DNA from: Cysteiniphilum halobium
GTDB taxonomy: Bacteria > Pseudomonadota > Gammaproteobacteria > Francisellales > Francisellaceae
Direction of reading: 5' to 3'
Assembly (NCBI RefSeq): GCF_003574425.1
Contig: NZ_QLIU01000049.1
Span: 44,333 to 108,332 of the forward strand
Length of the DNA stretch: 64,000 nucleotides
Position numbers and translations under genes: made by a program. This document shows positions 17,477 to 26,478 of the stretch, one piece after another (the stretch's first letter is position 1; each line of letters opens with the position of its first letter). The notes under the pieces are model-generated. The model was not told the origin of the DNA. It ran no database searches and was given only the letters and a program-made list of their open reading frames with translations.

Positions 17477-17829
17477 CCAATCAAAAGTAAGCTCAAGCCT
17501 AGCGAATTTCGCTTATTTTCGCCACTTTTTATTGCTAGATTTATTCTATAGCCACCCCATAAATAAACACATTGATTATAAGCTAAGCTTATTGATATAG
17601 TTGATTTCTTATTGAGAATTAGGGTTAAGAGATGTGTCCTACTATTTTAAATGCGACTTTAAATGCGACCGCAAACCCTAAAACATATCCAGCACTATGA
17701 CCTACCTCGCAAGTCTACAAAGCTGCCCCACATTCATCTACATATAAATTATTTTTGACTTTCACCCTACGTTATAAATTTCAATGGTAACTGTCTTGTT
17801 TGAACACACCATAAATAATAAGGTCAAAA
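17477..17829 (+). other. 353-base gap before the first mini-RHS gene
   Basis: AT-rich sequence between divergent genes. Near 17653-17671 the 12-base unit TTTAAATGCGAC occurs twice in direct tandem. TTGACT at about 17756 followed by TTATAA and ATAAAT is promoter-like for the RHS gene, whose ribosome binding site is AAGGTC. I find no RNA gene or open frame. Confidence 0.4.
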
Positions 17830-19254
17830 ATGTTAAATAACAAATCTAAGCTATGCATTGGCATGATCATGTCGTGTCTTTTAATCACCCAAAGCATAGC
17901 GTATTCACTAGGTAGCATTAAATCGGTGGATAAGCAAAGCGTAAATCATCGCAGTGTTTTGGTCAGCTCAGCGATTCATTATACTGCCAATGGCAATATA
18001 TCTATGGATAATCAAGGGGCGAGTTTTAGCTATAATGCGGCAAATGAGCTAACACAAGTAAGCCTTGCCTCAGGTGCTAAAGAAGGCGATTATTACTATG
18101 CCAATGGGCTACGTTCTGTAGCGCAAAATAGCACCAAGGTACTTGTACATTACTATTCACGCCATAATCAACTATTAAACACAAGCGACGGTGCCCAACA
18201 ATCATCCACGTATTTAATCACTAATAATGCAGTGGTGCGTAGTGTTAATGGTAATGCAACCGTGCTGTTACGCAACCGTCATGGTTCGGTAATTGGTCAG
18301 TTGGGTGATAATCCACAATTTTATCAATATAGCGTCTATGGGGTTCAGAGGACGGAAGACAGAGGACAGAAGACGGATCATGAAAGTGGATCATTAGCTC
18401 TTGCTATTAATCCACTTCGTTACTCGAGTTATATGTTTGACCCATTGACTGGCTTATATTATCTCAAAACACGTGATTATGATCCAGGTTTAAGAAGTTT
18501 TATGCAGGCAGATAGTTATGCTTTTAATAACCATAGGTTAATCAATGGTTATTTCTATGGTAATAGCAATCCATTAATGGTGGTTGATCCTAGTGGGCAT
18601 ATGGGTGTGTTTCACGAAGATACTCCAAAACTACGCCAAGAAATTAGCAAGCTTATAAAAGTAAATAAAAGAATACAACCCGTAGAGGAAGGAATAGAAA
18701 TGCAAGAACTCCTAAGTCCAGATGACCTGTTTAATGACTTCATTAAGAGGGGTCTCCCAAGCAAAGAAAGTATACAAAAGGACGCCAAAGAGTTTTGGGG
18801 GAACCTCTCTGATGAGGATAAAATACATGGTACGGTTGAGGCAACACATAAGAAGGAATATTCAAAATCAGAGATATTTAAGACCACACCATTTGAAGAG
18901 TGGCAACTTACCAAAGAAACGAAGGATATCTTGACATACGAGATTAAGGGAATCGAATTTGAAATAAGTAATAGAAGCCCAACTATGGGGGAGTTCAGGG
19001 CAGAAAATTTCAAAACTTATATCCAGGAGCACTCTGAGGAAACTATTCAAACTACGCTTTTAGGCAAAGAGCCAAGCAAAGAATATTTAAATTCAGTTAT
19101 ATTAGGCAATCTATCCCCTATATTATCACCCATCGACATCTCTACTGGTGAGAGAAAACCAAATTATAATCAATATATATATTCTTATCACAGAAATCGT
19201 GAAGAAATAAAGACATTAGTTCTGGAATATTACAACAATGATCCACAGCTTTAG
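17830..19254 (+). CDS. Miniature RHS-core protein 1 with soluble variable C-terminus
   Basis: A 474-residue secreted protein: signal peptide (CIGMIMSCLLITQSIAYS), a conserved part to about residue 175 with YD/RHS-like strands (SFSYNAANELTQVSLASG, YYYANGLRSV, VLLRNRHGSVIGQL), then an RHS-associated core (about 195-258): RYSSYMFDPLTGLYYLKTRDYD, RSFMQADSYAFNN, YFYGNSNPLMVVDPSGH. The core normally closes the shell of RHS/TcC proteins and self-cleaves after the DPxG motif; here the large shell is missing. The ~215 residues after the core are unrelated to those of the two paralogues and are charged, soluble and unrecognised. A 28-base run of four heptamers encodes TEDRGQKTD within the core. No obvious immunity gene follows. 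Confidence 0.85.
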   Translation: MLNNKSKLCIGMIMSCLLITQSIAYSLGSIKSVDKQSVNHRSVLVSSAIHYTANGNISMDNQGASFSYNAANELTQVSLASGAKEGDYYYANGLRSVAQNSTKVLVHYYSRHNQLLNTSDGAQQSSTYLITNNAVVRSVNGNATVLLRNRHGSVIGQLGDNPQFYQYSVYGVQRTEDRGQKTDHESGSLALAINPLRYSSYMFDPLTGLYYLKTRDYDPGLRSFMQADSYAFNNHRLINGYFYGNSNPLMVVDPSGHMGVFHEDTPKLRQEISKLIKVNKRIQPVEEGIEMQELLSPDDLFNDFIKRGLPSKESIQKDAKEFWGNLSDEDKIHGTVEATHKKEYSKSEIFKTTPFEEWQLTKETKDILTYEIKGIEFEISNRSPTMGEFRAENFKTYIQEHSEETIQTTLLGKEPSKEYLNSVILGNLSPILSPIDISTGERKPNYNQYIYSYHRNREEIKTLVLEYYNNDPQL

Positions 19255-19435
19255 ATGTAGAAGCAAATAGTGATTCCTTTTAGATCTGCGTTGTATCGTG
19301 CTGCTATTGTCTAGGTATTATTTTTTAAAATCTATTCACAAGCGATCACACTACAGGACAGTAGCCACTGAAGCCCTTTATTTTTAAGCGTTTTCATGTC
19401 ATTTTTGTTTTGCTAAAAACGCAATAAAAAGAAGC

Positions 19436-19579
19436 ATGGAACACGCAAAGGAACTTCAGCAGCTACTTAAGCACCATTTTAACGATACTCGTCACACTTT
19501 AGAATGCCTAAGTAGTGTGCTGCAAATTCAACAGCAGAAATACTGTAAAACGGTATGCGTTGGGTATATATTGTTATAG
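19436..19579 (+). pseudogene. Short relic, possibly the N-terminus of an IS4-type transposase
   Basis: A 47-codon frame starting MEHAKELQQLLKHHF and continuing RHTLECLSSVLQ. The pattern LLKHHF....R..LECL...L resembles the N-terminus of IS4-family transposases, but the frame then runs into the palindromic-element end and stops. No remaining transposase domain or flanking inverted repeats were found. Either a relic or chance; low confidence. Confidence 0.25.
19543..19573 (+). repeat. Isolated CTGT-type end of the TGGGTATA element, upstream of lldD
   Basis: Reads CTGTAAAACGGTATGCG then TTGGGTATATATTG, matching the gene-facing ends at 1057-1086 (minus) and 7897-7926. The other half of the palindrome is not recognisable upstream. 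It ends about 58 bases before the lldD start, and TATATA/TATATT could be the -10 element. Confidence 0.55.
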
Positions 19580-19630
19580 GGAAGGCATAAAGATAGAAAG
19601 GAAATCTCATGACAAATAGAGGATGGTCTA

Positions 19631-20788
19631 ATGCAAAAAAAGCTTGAACATATTCGTAGTATTGAGCAAATGAGAGCCCTGTACCATAAAAAAGTACCTA
19701 AGGTGTTTACGCAATATTGTGATTCAGGTTCTTGGAACCAAAGCACTTATCATGCCAATGAAAGCGATTTTCGAAAATATTACTTTAGGCAACGCGTCCT
19801 TGTCGACATCAAAGAGCGCACACTTGCAACAAACATCCTTGGAACAAACTACACAATGCCTGTCATTTTAGCGCCAACTGGGCTTTTAGGCATGCAACAT
19901 GCTGATGGCGAAATTCTGGCTGCAAAAGCAGCCGAGCGCTTTGGTATCCCTTATACACTCTCAACGCTATCTATCTGCTCTTTAGAGGATGTTGCCGAAC
20001 AAGTCAGCAGACCATTTTGGTTTCAATTATATGTTATGAAAGACAGAAATTTCACCCGTGAGCTTATCAATAGAGCAAAAGCAGTCGGGTGCTCAGCACT
20101 TGTTTTAACGGTTGATTTACAAATGATAGGTGAGCGACATGCTGACTTTAAAAATGGTTTATCCATCCCACCCAAAGTTACTTTTAATAACATTATCAAT
20201 ATAGCAACAAAATTTAGGTGGTGGTCTAAGATACTTACAACATCTCGCAGAAATTTTGGCAATATAGTAGGGCATGTTAATAACCTTGATAATCTATCAT
20301 CTTTAAGCAGCTGGGTATCAGAGCAATTTGATCTCTCTCTTAACTGGAACGATATAGCATGGATCAAAGATCAATGGCAGGGCCCCATTATTGTTAAAGG
20401 CATTCTGGATGTTGATGATGCGTACAAAGCTGTTGCCTTTGGCGCTGATGCGATTGTTGTATCTAATCACGGTGGTCGCCAACTTGATGGCGCCCCATCA
20501 TCCATATCTATGCTCAATACGATTAATCAAGCAGTTGGCAATAAGCTTGAAATCTTGCTCGATGGAGGCATACGCTGTGGACAAGACTTATTAACAGCAA
20601 AAGCACTAGGCGCTCAGGCTGGGATGATTGGGCGTGCTTTTATCTATGGACTTGGCGCATATGGCGAAGATGGTGTTCGACGCATTCTAGAAATACTCTA
20701 TAATGAGCTAGACAAAACCATGGCGTTCTGTGGTCATACAAATATTAATTGCATTGATCAGAATATCTTAACTCAATCAACTTTTTAA
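19631..20788 (+). CDS. lldD: FMN-dependent alpha-hydroxy-acid (L-lactate) dehydrogenase
   Basis: A 385-residue flavoprotein of the LldD family that oxidises L-lactate or a related 2-hydroxy acid and passes electrons to the quinone pool. Markers: MPVILAPTGLLGMQHADGE (FMN site), PFWFQLYVMKDR, ALVLTVDLQMIGERHAD, IIVKGILDVDDAYKA, the catalytic His and Arg in IVVSNHGGRQLDGAPSS, and LDGGIRCGQD...ALGAQAGMIGRAF. TVDLQMIGER replaces the usual TVD.P..G.R. The ATG at 19631 has AGAGG 8 bases before it. Located near cydABX, whose oxidase would consume the quinol. Assigned by family; lactate as substrate is probable, not proven. Confidence 0.88.
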   Translation: MQKKLEHIRSIEQMRALYHKKVPKVFTQYCDSGSWNQSTYHANESDFRKYYFRQRVLVDIKERTLATNILGTNYTMPVILAPTGLLGMQHADGEILAAKAAERFGIPYTLSTLSICSLEDVAEQVSRPFWFQLYVMKDRNFTRELINRAKAVGCSALVLTVDLQMIGERHADFKNGLSIPPKVTFNNIINIATKFRWWSKILTTSRRNFGNIVGHVNNLDNLSSLSSWVSEQFDLSLNWNDIAWIKDQWQGPIIVKGILDVDDAYKAVAFGADAIVVSNHGGRQLDGAPSSISMLNTINQAVGNKLEILLDGGIRCGQDLLTAKALGAQAGMIGRAFIYGLGAYGEDGVRRILEILYNELDKTMAFCGHTNINCIDQNILTQSTF

Positions 20789-20919
20789 TCCCATTTTCTT
20801 GACTAAACGCCAAAGTTTTACTTTTTTTACTTATATGCAGTAAATTTATTAGTGATAGATTATTTTTTATGATATAAAAACGCCCTGATGAAAAACTAAC
20901 TCGTTAATGGAGGCGCGCA

Positions 20920-21333
20920 ATGCTGACAGAGAAAGAACTATTAAATATGTCTGAAGATGCATATATGAATGAAGAGCAGTTGGCTTTTTTTAAGGAACTA
21001 TTACTTCAGCAAAAAAGAGAGTTAAGTGAAGCAATCGATGATGCAAAGAGAAGCTTAGCGGAGTCTGAGCGCAACACTGATTTAAATGATGTTGCCACCT
21101 CACAAGAGATGCAGCAACTTTACTTGCGCACTGTTGATCGCCAAAGTAAGTTACTACGCAAAGTCAATGAATCGTTGAAACATATTGAAAATGGTGAGTA
21201 TGGTTATTGCGAGCTTACCGGTGAGCCTATTGGTGTTCAACGTTTACTAGCACGCCCAACAGCCACTTTATCGGTACAGGCAAAAGAGATTCAAGAGCAT
21301 CAAGAAAGAACACAAGGTATTCTAAAAGCCTAA
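20920..21333 (+). CDS. dksA: DksA-type RNA polymerase-binding regulator with only one of four zinc cysteines
   Basis: A 137-residue DksA/TraR protein that acts with ppGpp through the secondary channel of RNA polymerase. The long coiled coil (about 22-95) has the acidic tip in NTDLNDVATSQEM, equivalent to the two key aspartates. The globular part is GYCELTGEPIGVQRLLARPTA then TLSVQAKE: of the four cysteines that bind zinc in E. coli DksA, only the first is kept and the others are Thr, Ser and Ala. This resembles the zinc-independent DksA2 of Pseudomonas and alphaproteobacterial DksA. It should therefore fold without zinc. Monocistronic, ribosome binding site TGGAGG. Confidence 0.92.
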   Translation: MLTEKELLNMSEDAYMNEEQLAFFKELLLQQKRELSEAIDDAKRSLAESERNTDLNDVATSQEMQQLYLRTVDRQSKLLRKVNESLKHIENGEYGYCELTGEPIGVQRLLARPTATLSVQAKEIQEHQERTQGILKA

Positions 21334-21349
21334 TCTAATCGCAAAGATT

Positions 21350-21511
21350 TTATTTTTTAGCTGGGTGATCCCCCTTGTTAGCTATATGATTGGGATCGTC
21401 ACTAATCTCTTTGTATTTCCCTTTTTCAATTTTATCATCGACGTACAGTGTAAAACGATAAGCCACATACATCGAAATCGCTAACATAATTATAATTGTG
21501 ATATACCACAT
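21350..21511 (-). CDS. cydX: CydX-like small subunit of cytochrome bd oxidase
   Basis: A 53-residue gene placed 22 bases after cydB, the standard cydX position. The N-terminus is MWYITIIIMLAISMYVAYRF, starting with the MWY typical of CydX/YbgT and forming one membrane helix. It differs from enteric CydX (about 37 aa) by a polar tail of about 28 residues (VDDKIEKGKYKEISDDP and more). Ribosome binding site AGAGGA lies 6 bases before the ATG. The role inferred is stabilising haem binding in CydAB. Position is strong evidence; sequence similarity is short. Confidence 0.75.
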   Translation of the reverse strand: MWYITIIIMLAISMYVAYRFTLYVDDKIEKGKYKEISDDPNHIANKGDHPAKK

Positions 21512-21533
21512 AATGGTTCCTCTATTGATTCAA

Positions 21534-22709
21534 CTAGTAGAATGTATGACTATTTTGTTCTAAATCACCTTTATCCAGCTTGGATTTACCGCGCCATGCC
21601 GCACTAAAGCCCCACAGCTTATAAGCAATAATCACAATCATAAACGCCAGAGTAATATATAACATCCCCATCAAACTATATTCAGAAGCAGATACATTCC
21701 AAATTGTCAGGCTTTGGCTACCAAAACCACCTGCCCCCACCCAGTTAGAAGGGACAATAAATGGAAATAATGCAAATGCTGCAGAGCATATAATCGCAGC
21801 AATTGCCAAAGCTGAACACCAATAGGCAAGTGCTTCTTTTTTCTCTTTAGTAATTGCGGCTAATAATAACATAACATAACACACAACAGGTGCCACCCAC
21901 ATCCATGGATGTAATCCATAATTATGCAGCCAGCCACCTATAACTACATCCACCTGTGTATTAAAAGAAAGACTCGCCGGTGTGCCTGTGATAACCATTC
22001 CAGGGACAACACATACCAACATAATTAAACCAATAGTGACAAGTAATAGATTAATGATGATAAACAAATTGGATAAACGACGAAAACGCAAGCCCAACTC
22101 ACCTGATAAGCGACGATTTAAATGTAAACAAGCATGCATTAATGCCATGCTTAATGCCAATAACGCACATAAAATAGCAAAAGGTGACAACACACTTGCA
22201 AAGGCACTACCGGCATAAACCGATCTTAGCAAAAAATCATCATGATAAAATGGTAAGCCATGGAATAATGCGCCAAGCACCAAACCAAAAATAAGTACTG
22301 GAATAAAGCTACTGATAAAAAGCCCCCAATCCCAGAATTTACGCCAACCATCACCATCGAGTTTACCACGATAATCAAATCCGGGTGGGCGTAAGAAAAA
22401 AGTAAATAGCACTAATAGTAGTACCGGATAAAGTCCTGAAAAAATCGTACCATAAACCGCAGGCCAAATACCAAACAATGCACCACCGCCAATGACAATC
22501 CACGTTTGATTGCCATCCCACGTCGGTGCTATGGTATTTAACGCCAAGCGTCTTTCGACATCGTTTTCTTTAAATTCTTTATGCTTTGACATAAATGGCA
22601 TCATAATCGTTACACCAAAGTCGCAGCCTGCCGTTGTTGCATAAAGTATAAGCACTAAAATAATAATCGCCCACCAGATAATTTGTAAGGTCATATAATC
22701 AAATAACAT
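21534..22709 (-). CDS. cydB: CydB, cytochrome bd ubiquinol oxidase subunit II
   Basis: A 391-residue integral membrane subunit. It begins with the family TLQIIWWAIIILVLILYATT followed by AGCDFGVTIMMPF, and has NTIAPTWDGNQTWIVIGGGALFGIWPAVYGTIF, FLRPPGFDYRGK and a C-terminal FPFIVPSNW region. The start overlaps the cydA stop by one base (TAATG), indicating translational coupling. Part of cydA-cydB-cydX, a high-affinity oxidase used at low oxygen. Confidence 0.96.
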   Translation of the reverse strand: MLFDYMTLQIIWWAIIILVLILYATTAGCDFGVTIMMPFMSKHKEFKENDVERRLALNTIAPTWDGNQTWIVIGGGALFGIWPAVYGTIFSGLYPVLLLVLFTFFLRPPGFDYRGKLDGDGWRKFWDWGLFISSFIPVLIFGLVLGALFHGLPFYHDDFLLRSVYAGSAFASVLSPFAILCALLALSMALMHACLHLNRRLSGELGLRFRRLSNLFIIINLLLVTIGLIMLVCVVPGMVITGTPASLSFNTQVDVVIGGWLHNYGLHPWMWVAPVVCYVMLLLAAITKEKKEALAYWCSALAIAAIICSAAFALFPFIVPSNWVGAGGFGSQSLTIWNVSASEYSLMGMLYITLAFMIVIIAYKLWGFSAAWRGKSKLDKGDLEQNSHTFY

Positions 22710-24301
22710 TAGTGATGCTCCTTATAATCATAGCTACCATTACCTAAGGATTTTAAACCCTTGCGTGCGACTTTAAGCATGACGATTAATTCTACCACAA
22801 ATAATCCAACGTATAGCAATGCAAAAAAGGCAAGACTTACCACAATATTCCATGATGCCAAGGTCGATGCTCCCATGCTCGTTGGTAATATACCATGCAC
22901 CACCCATGGCTGGCGTCCCATCTCCGCAATAATCCAACCCGCTTCTGCAGCAATATAAGGCAATGGAATAGCAAAAACTGCCAGCCATAAAAACCAGCGA
23001 TATGTAAGCAGTGTTCGTCGCAATACATGCACTGCACCAAATACCATAACAAAGAAAACCATTGCCCAACAGGCAAGCATCACTCTAAAGCTCCAATACA
23101 CTGGCCATACTTCTGGAATAGTATCCTTAACAGCTTTGGCAATTTCCACAGCACTTGCATTATGTGGGTCTTTGGCATGCGCCTGTAATATAAAGGCATA
23201 ACCAATATTATCGCGATATTTTTTGGTCTCTTGGTTTTTTGGATCAAAGATATCAAAATCAGCAGTTGTCCCCTTGCCATTTCTGATTTGCTCCAATGCT
23301 TTTAACGCCACCAAGCCATCATAAATACGCTCTTTATTTTCATGCATTATGGGCTTAAGCCCTTCCACTGTTGCAGAGAGACTGTGTCCTGCAATTAGAC
23401 TCAGCATCCATGGAATTTGAATTTCAAAATAATTTTTTTCGTGCTCTTGAGACGGGAAAGAGACGGCTGACCAAGCAGCAGGAGCCTTTTGCGTTTCCCA
23501 TTGCCCTTCAATCGCTGCCATTTTCGCAGGCTCATATTTATCAACGACAAGCCCATTGGCATCACCCAAAAAGAAAATAAAGATCGAGGAGCACAAGCCA
23601 AAGCCAAGGCCAACAGCAAGTGAACGCATAGCAAAACCAGTATTTCGCTTACGTAGTAAATACCACGAGCTAATACCAACAACAAATGCAGCCGAGATCA
23701 GGTAACCAGCAAAAGCGACGTGACCAATCCGAATTTGTGCTAACTCCTGCATATAAATCTGCACAAAACTCGTTAGTTGCATTTGCATCGTTTCTGGGTT
23801 TAGAAATGTTGCTACCGGATGCTGCATCCAGCTATTAGCGACCAAAATATTAACAATCGACAAGTTTGTGCCAAGTGCTAAGAAAAAAGTAATCAGCAAA
23901 TGCGTTTTCTTACTGACTTTATTCCAAGTAAAGAAAAACAAACCAAAAAGTGTAGCTTCAGTCATGAATGCTGTTAAACCTTCAATGGCTAACACCGTGC
24001 CAAAACTCTCACCAATAAATCGTGAAAAGTACGCCCAGTTTAGACCGAACTCAAACTCCATGGTAATTCCAGTAACAACGCCCATCGCGAAGTTGATCGC
24101 AAAAAGCTTACCCCAGAATTTAACCATGTCCTTATATACCTGCTTGCCCGTTTTGATGTAGGCAGCCTCCATAATAAACAGTATCCACGACAAGCCAAGT
24201 GTCAATGGTACAAAGATAAAATGGAATATAGCCGTAAATGCAAACTGACTACGCGATAAATCGACAAACAGTTGTGTCATCTCCATCCGTTCATGCTCCA
24301 A
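22709..24301 (-). CDS. cydA: CydA, cytochrome bd ubiquinol oxidase subunit I
   Basis: A 530-residue haem-bearing subunit. Visible: DLSRSQFAFTAIFHFIFVPLT with the axial His near the start, the EGLTAFMTEATLFGLFFF segment, SWMQHPV, GHVAFAGYLISAAFVVG, and the C-terminal GRQPWVVHGILPTS. The quinol-binding Q-loop region (about residues 250-390) contains an insertion like the long-Q-loop enteric type, including the EIQIPWMLSLIAGHS segment. First gene of the operon. Upstream is an inverted repeat and a sequence (CTGTCAAAC..GGGTGGGTAAAT on the minus strand, 24337-24363) that partly resembles the palindromic element ends. Confidence 0.96.
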   Translation of the reverse strand: MEHERMEMTQLFVDLSRSQFAFTAIFHFIFVPLTLGLSWILFIMEAAYIKTGKQVYKDMVKFWGKLFAINFAMGVVTGITMEFEFGLNWAYFSRFIGESFGTVLAIEGLTAFMTEATLFGLFFFTWNKVSKKTHLLITFFLALGTNLSIVNILVANSWMQHPVATFLNPETMQMQLTSFVQIYMQELAQIRIGHVAFAGYLISAAFVVGISSWYLLRKRNTGFAMRSLAVGLGFGLCSSIFIFFLGDANGLVVDKYEPAKMAAIEGQWETQKAPAAWSAVSFPSQEHEKNYFEIQIPWMLSLIAGHSLSATVEGLKPIMHENKERIYDGLVALKALEQIRNGKGTTADFDIFDPKNQETKKYRDNIGYAFILQAHAKDPHNASAVEIAKAVKDTIPEVWPVYWSFRVMLACWAMVFFVMVFGAVHVLRRTLLTYRWFLWLAVFAIPLPYIAAEAGWIIAEMGRQPWVVHGILPTSMGASTLASWNIVVSLAFFALLYVGLFVVELIVMLKVARKGLKSLGNGSYDYKEHH

Positions 24302-24358
24302 CGTGTTGATGAAATTTTAATTCCAGATTGTAGAGATTTACCCACCCATTGCAAGTTT

Positions 24359-24408
24359 GACAGCAATTTAATTGGTTATGTATTGAATAAACTGAATTTA
24401 TTGCTGTC
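24359..24408. repeat. Inverted repeat in the glnA-cydA gap
   Basis: GACAGCAAT at 24359-24367 is exactly mirrored by ATTGCTGTC at 24400-24408, with further partial pairing of the flanks (TTGCAAGTTT against ATCGCAAATT). There is no T-run, so it is not a typical terminator; it lies upstream of cydA and could be an operator or a decayed palindromic element. Confidence 0.45.
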
Positions 24409-24427
24409 CATCGCAAATTGCGTAAAA

Positions 24428-25840
24428 TTATAAACTATAATACATTTGAAACTCAACCGGATGTGGCGTCATATTGAGCTTCTGTACTTCTTCCATTTTC
24501 AAATCGATATAGGCATTAATCATATCATCTGAAAATACACCACCGGCAGTTAAGAATACACGATCTTCATCCAAAGCAGCAAGCGCTTCTTCTAACGATG
24601 TTGCTACTGTTAGGATATCAACAAGCTCTTCAGGTGGTAAATCATATAGGTTTTTATCCATCGCTTCACCAGGATGAATTTTGTTTTTAATGCCATCAAT
24701 TCCAGCCATAACCATGGCTGAGAACGCCAAATATGGGTTTGCCATCGGATCACCAAAGCGCACTTCTATACGACGCGCTTTTTCATTATTAACAAAGGGG
24801 ATACGAATAGATGCCGAGCGATTACGCGCGGAATAAGCCAATAAAACGGGCGCTTCAAATCCTGGCACTAACCGCTTATAGCTATTGGTTGATGGGTTGC
24901 AAAAAGCATTTAACGCTTTGGCATGCCGAATAATACCACCAATATAGTAAAGTGCTTCCTCTGAAAGCCCAGCATACCCATTGCCTGCAAATAAATTCTT
25001 ACCTTCTTTTGACAGCGATTGATGCACATGCATACCTGAGCCGTTATCCCCTGGGATAGGTTTTGGCATAAAGGTTGCACTTTTACCAAAGCCATTAGCC
25101 ACATTATGCACAACATATTTAAAGACTTGTGTTTGATCCGCTTTATCTACTAACGTGGAGAATTTGGTACCAATTTCACATTGACCCGCTGTAGCCACCT
25201 CATGGTGATGCACTTCTACTTCTTGTCCTAAATCTTCTAAAATAGAACACATCTCTGAACGGATATCCTGTAGTGAGTCAACCGGCGGCACAGGAAAGTA
25301 GCCGCCTTTAACTCCTGGCTTATGTCCATTGTTACGACCAGCATGAAGATCATTTGTACTCCATGCTGATTCATTGCTTCTGATTTTATATTCAGATCCT
25401 TCCATATCTGATTTATACGTTACATCATCAAAAATGAAAAATTCAGGCTCCGGGCCAAAAAATGCGGTATCAGCAATACCCGTTGATTTGATGTAGGTTT
25501 CACAGCGCTTTGCGATTGAACGTGGGTCACGGTCATACGCCTGCATCGTTGCAGGTTCTAAAATATCACAACGGATAATCAAGGTTGGTGCCTCAAAGAA
25601 CGGATCAACAAACATACTACATGCATCTGGCATCAAAATCATATCTGACTCATTAATTCCTTTCCAGCCTTCAATAGAAGAACCATCAAACATTTTTCCA
25701 TCAGCGAAAAAATCCTCATCAACAGCGCGAACTGGGATCGTGACGTGTTGCTCTTTGCCTTTTGTATCAGTAAATCGAAGATCGACAAACTCGATTCCAT
25801 ATTCACTAACCATGGCTTGATAATGTGTAAAGTCAGACAT
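24428..25840 (-). CDS. glnA: GlnA, type I glutamine synthetase
   Basis: A 470-residue GS-I-beta enzyme making glutamine from glutamate, ammonia and ATP. Signatures: [27 protein letters not shown], the latch [28 protein letters not shown], the R.RSASIRIP catalytic loop, and the adenylylation tyrosine in [10 protein letters not shown], so control by GlnE is expected. Ribosome binding site AAGGAG lies 10 bases before the ATG. No ntrBC genes are adjacent. Glutamine produced also feeds GatCAB. Confidence 0.97.
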   Translation of the reverse strand: MSDFTHYQAMVSEYGIEFVDLRFTDTKGKEQHVTIPVRAVDEDFFADGKMFDGSSIEGWKGINESDMILMPDACSMFVDPFFEAPTLIIRCDILEPATMQAYDRDPRSIAKRCETYIKSTGIADTAFFGPEPEFFIFDDVTYKSDMEGSEYKIRSNESAWSTNDLHAGRNNGHKPGVKGGYFPVPPVDSLQDIRSEMCSILEDLGQEVEVHHHEVATAGQCEIGTKFSTLVDKADQTQVFKYVVHNVANGFGKSATFMPKPIPGDNGSGMHVHQSLSKEGKNLFAGNGYAGLSEEALYYIGGIIRHAKALNAFCNPSTNSYKRLVPGFEAPVLLAYSARNRSASIRIPFVNNEKARRIEVRFGDPMANPYLAFSAMVMAGIDGIKNKIHPGEAMDKNLYDLPPEELVDILTVATSLEEALAALDEDRVFLTAGGVFSDDMINAYIDLKMEEVQKLNMTPHPVEFQMYYSL

Positions 25841-25984
25841 ACTAATAACGCTCCTTGAGATTTGGTTGATAGTTTTACCACCATCTATTTTATCAGAGTT
25901 TTTTTGTAAAATTTAGCAAGATTTTCAAGGAAAAGTTACCGGCTTTACGGTATGCTAAACAGCAGGATAGTACTAGGTTTGGAA

Positions 25985-26473
25985 ATGATCGTGATAGATC
26001 AAGAAGGTTTCAGAGCAAATGTAGCGATCATTATTGTGAATGATCAAAACAAAGTGTTCTGGGGTCGTCGCGTCAACCAAAGTTCGTGGCAGTTTCCACA
26101 AGGTGGCTTAAACTCCGGAGAAACGCCGATTGAAGCAATGTATCGAGAGCTCAAAGAAGAAGTGGGGCTTATGCCTTATGATGTTGAGGTAATTGCTGCA
26201 ACAAGAGCATGGTTAAGGTATCGGCTTCCCAGATCCCTGATTAGAAGAAATTGCCCATTGTGCATTGGTCAAAAACAAAAGTGGTTCCTGTTGCGCTTAA
26301 AATCTACTGATAGCGCGATTAATCTTAACGCCAATAAAAAACCTGAATTTGATGAATGGCGTTGGGTCAACTATTGGTATCCTGCAGGAAAGGTAGTTGC
26401 CTTTAAGCGCCATGTTTATCAAAAAGCACTAGAGTACTTTTTCCCTGTGCTTAAAGACTTTCCGCGCGAGTAA
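25985..26473 (+). CDS. rppH: RppH, RNA pyrophosphohydrolase (Nudix)
   Basis: Removes pyrophosphate from the 5' end of mRNAs to trigger decay. The 162-residue protein begins [20 protein letters not shown], followed by [20 protein letters not shown] with the Nudix box completed by [17 protein letters not shown], and the RppH-specific WLRYRLP and [11 protein letters not shown]. The open frame extends 11 codons upstream, but alignment with known RppH starts favours the ATG at 25985. ptsP follows after 5 bases, the same order as in E. coli. Confidence 0.95.
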   Translation: MIVIDQEGFRANVAIIIVNDQNKVFWGRRVNQSSWQFPQGGLNSGETPIEAMYRELKEEVGLMPYDVEVIAATRAWLRYRLPRSLIRRNCPLCIGQKQKWFLLRLKSTDSAINLNANKKPEFDEWRWVNYWYPAGKVVAFKRHVYQKALEYFFPVLKDFPRE

Positions 26474-26478
26474 GCACC

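Larger units (their letters stand above)
19255..19630 (+). other. 376-base gap with gene relic and half of the palindromic element
   Basis: Between RHS gene 1 and lldD. It holds a short open frame at 19436-19579 that looks like a transposase relic, and an isolated CTGT-type element end at 19543-19573. No terminator with a clear stem and T-run is visible after the RHS gene. Confidence 0.4.

Noticed and set aside
22773..23076. Alternative frames within cydA
   Set aside because: Fully contained in a strongly conserved gene and lacking own signals.
24302..24427. Terminator of glnA
   Set aside because: The inverted repeat has no T-run on either strand; recorded only as a repeat.
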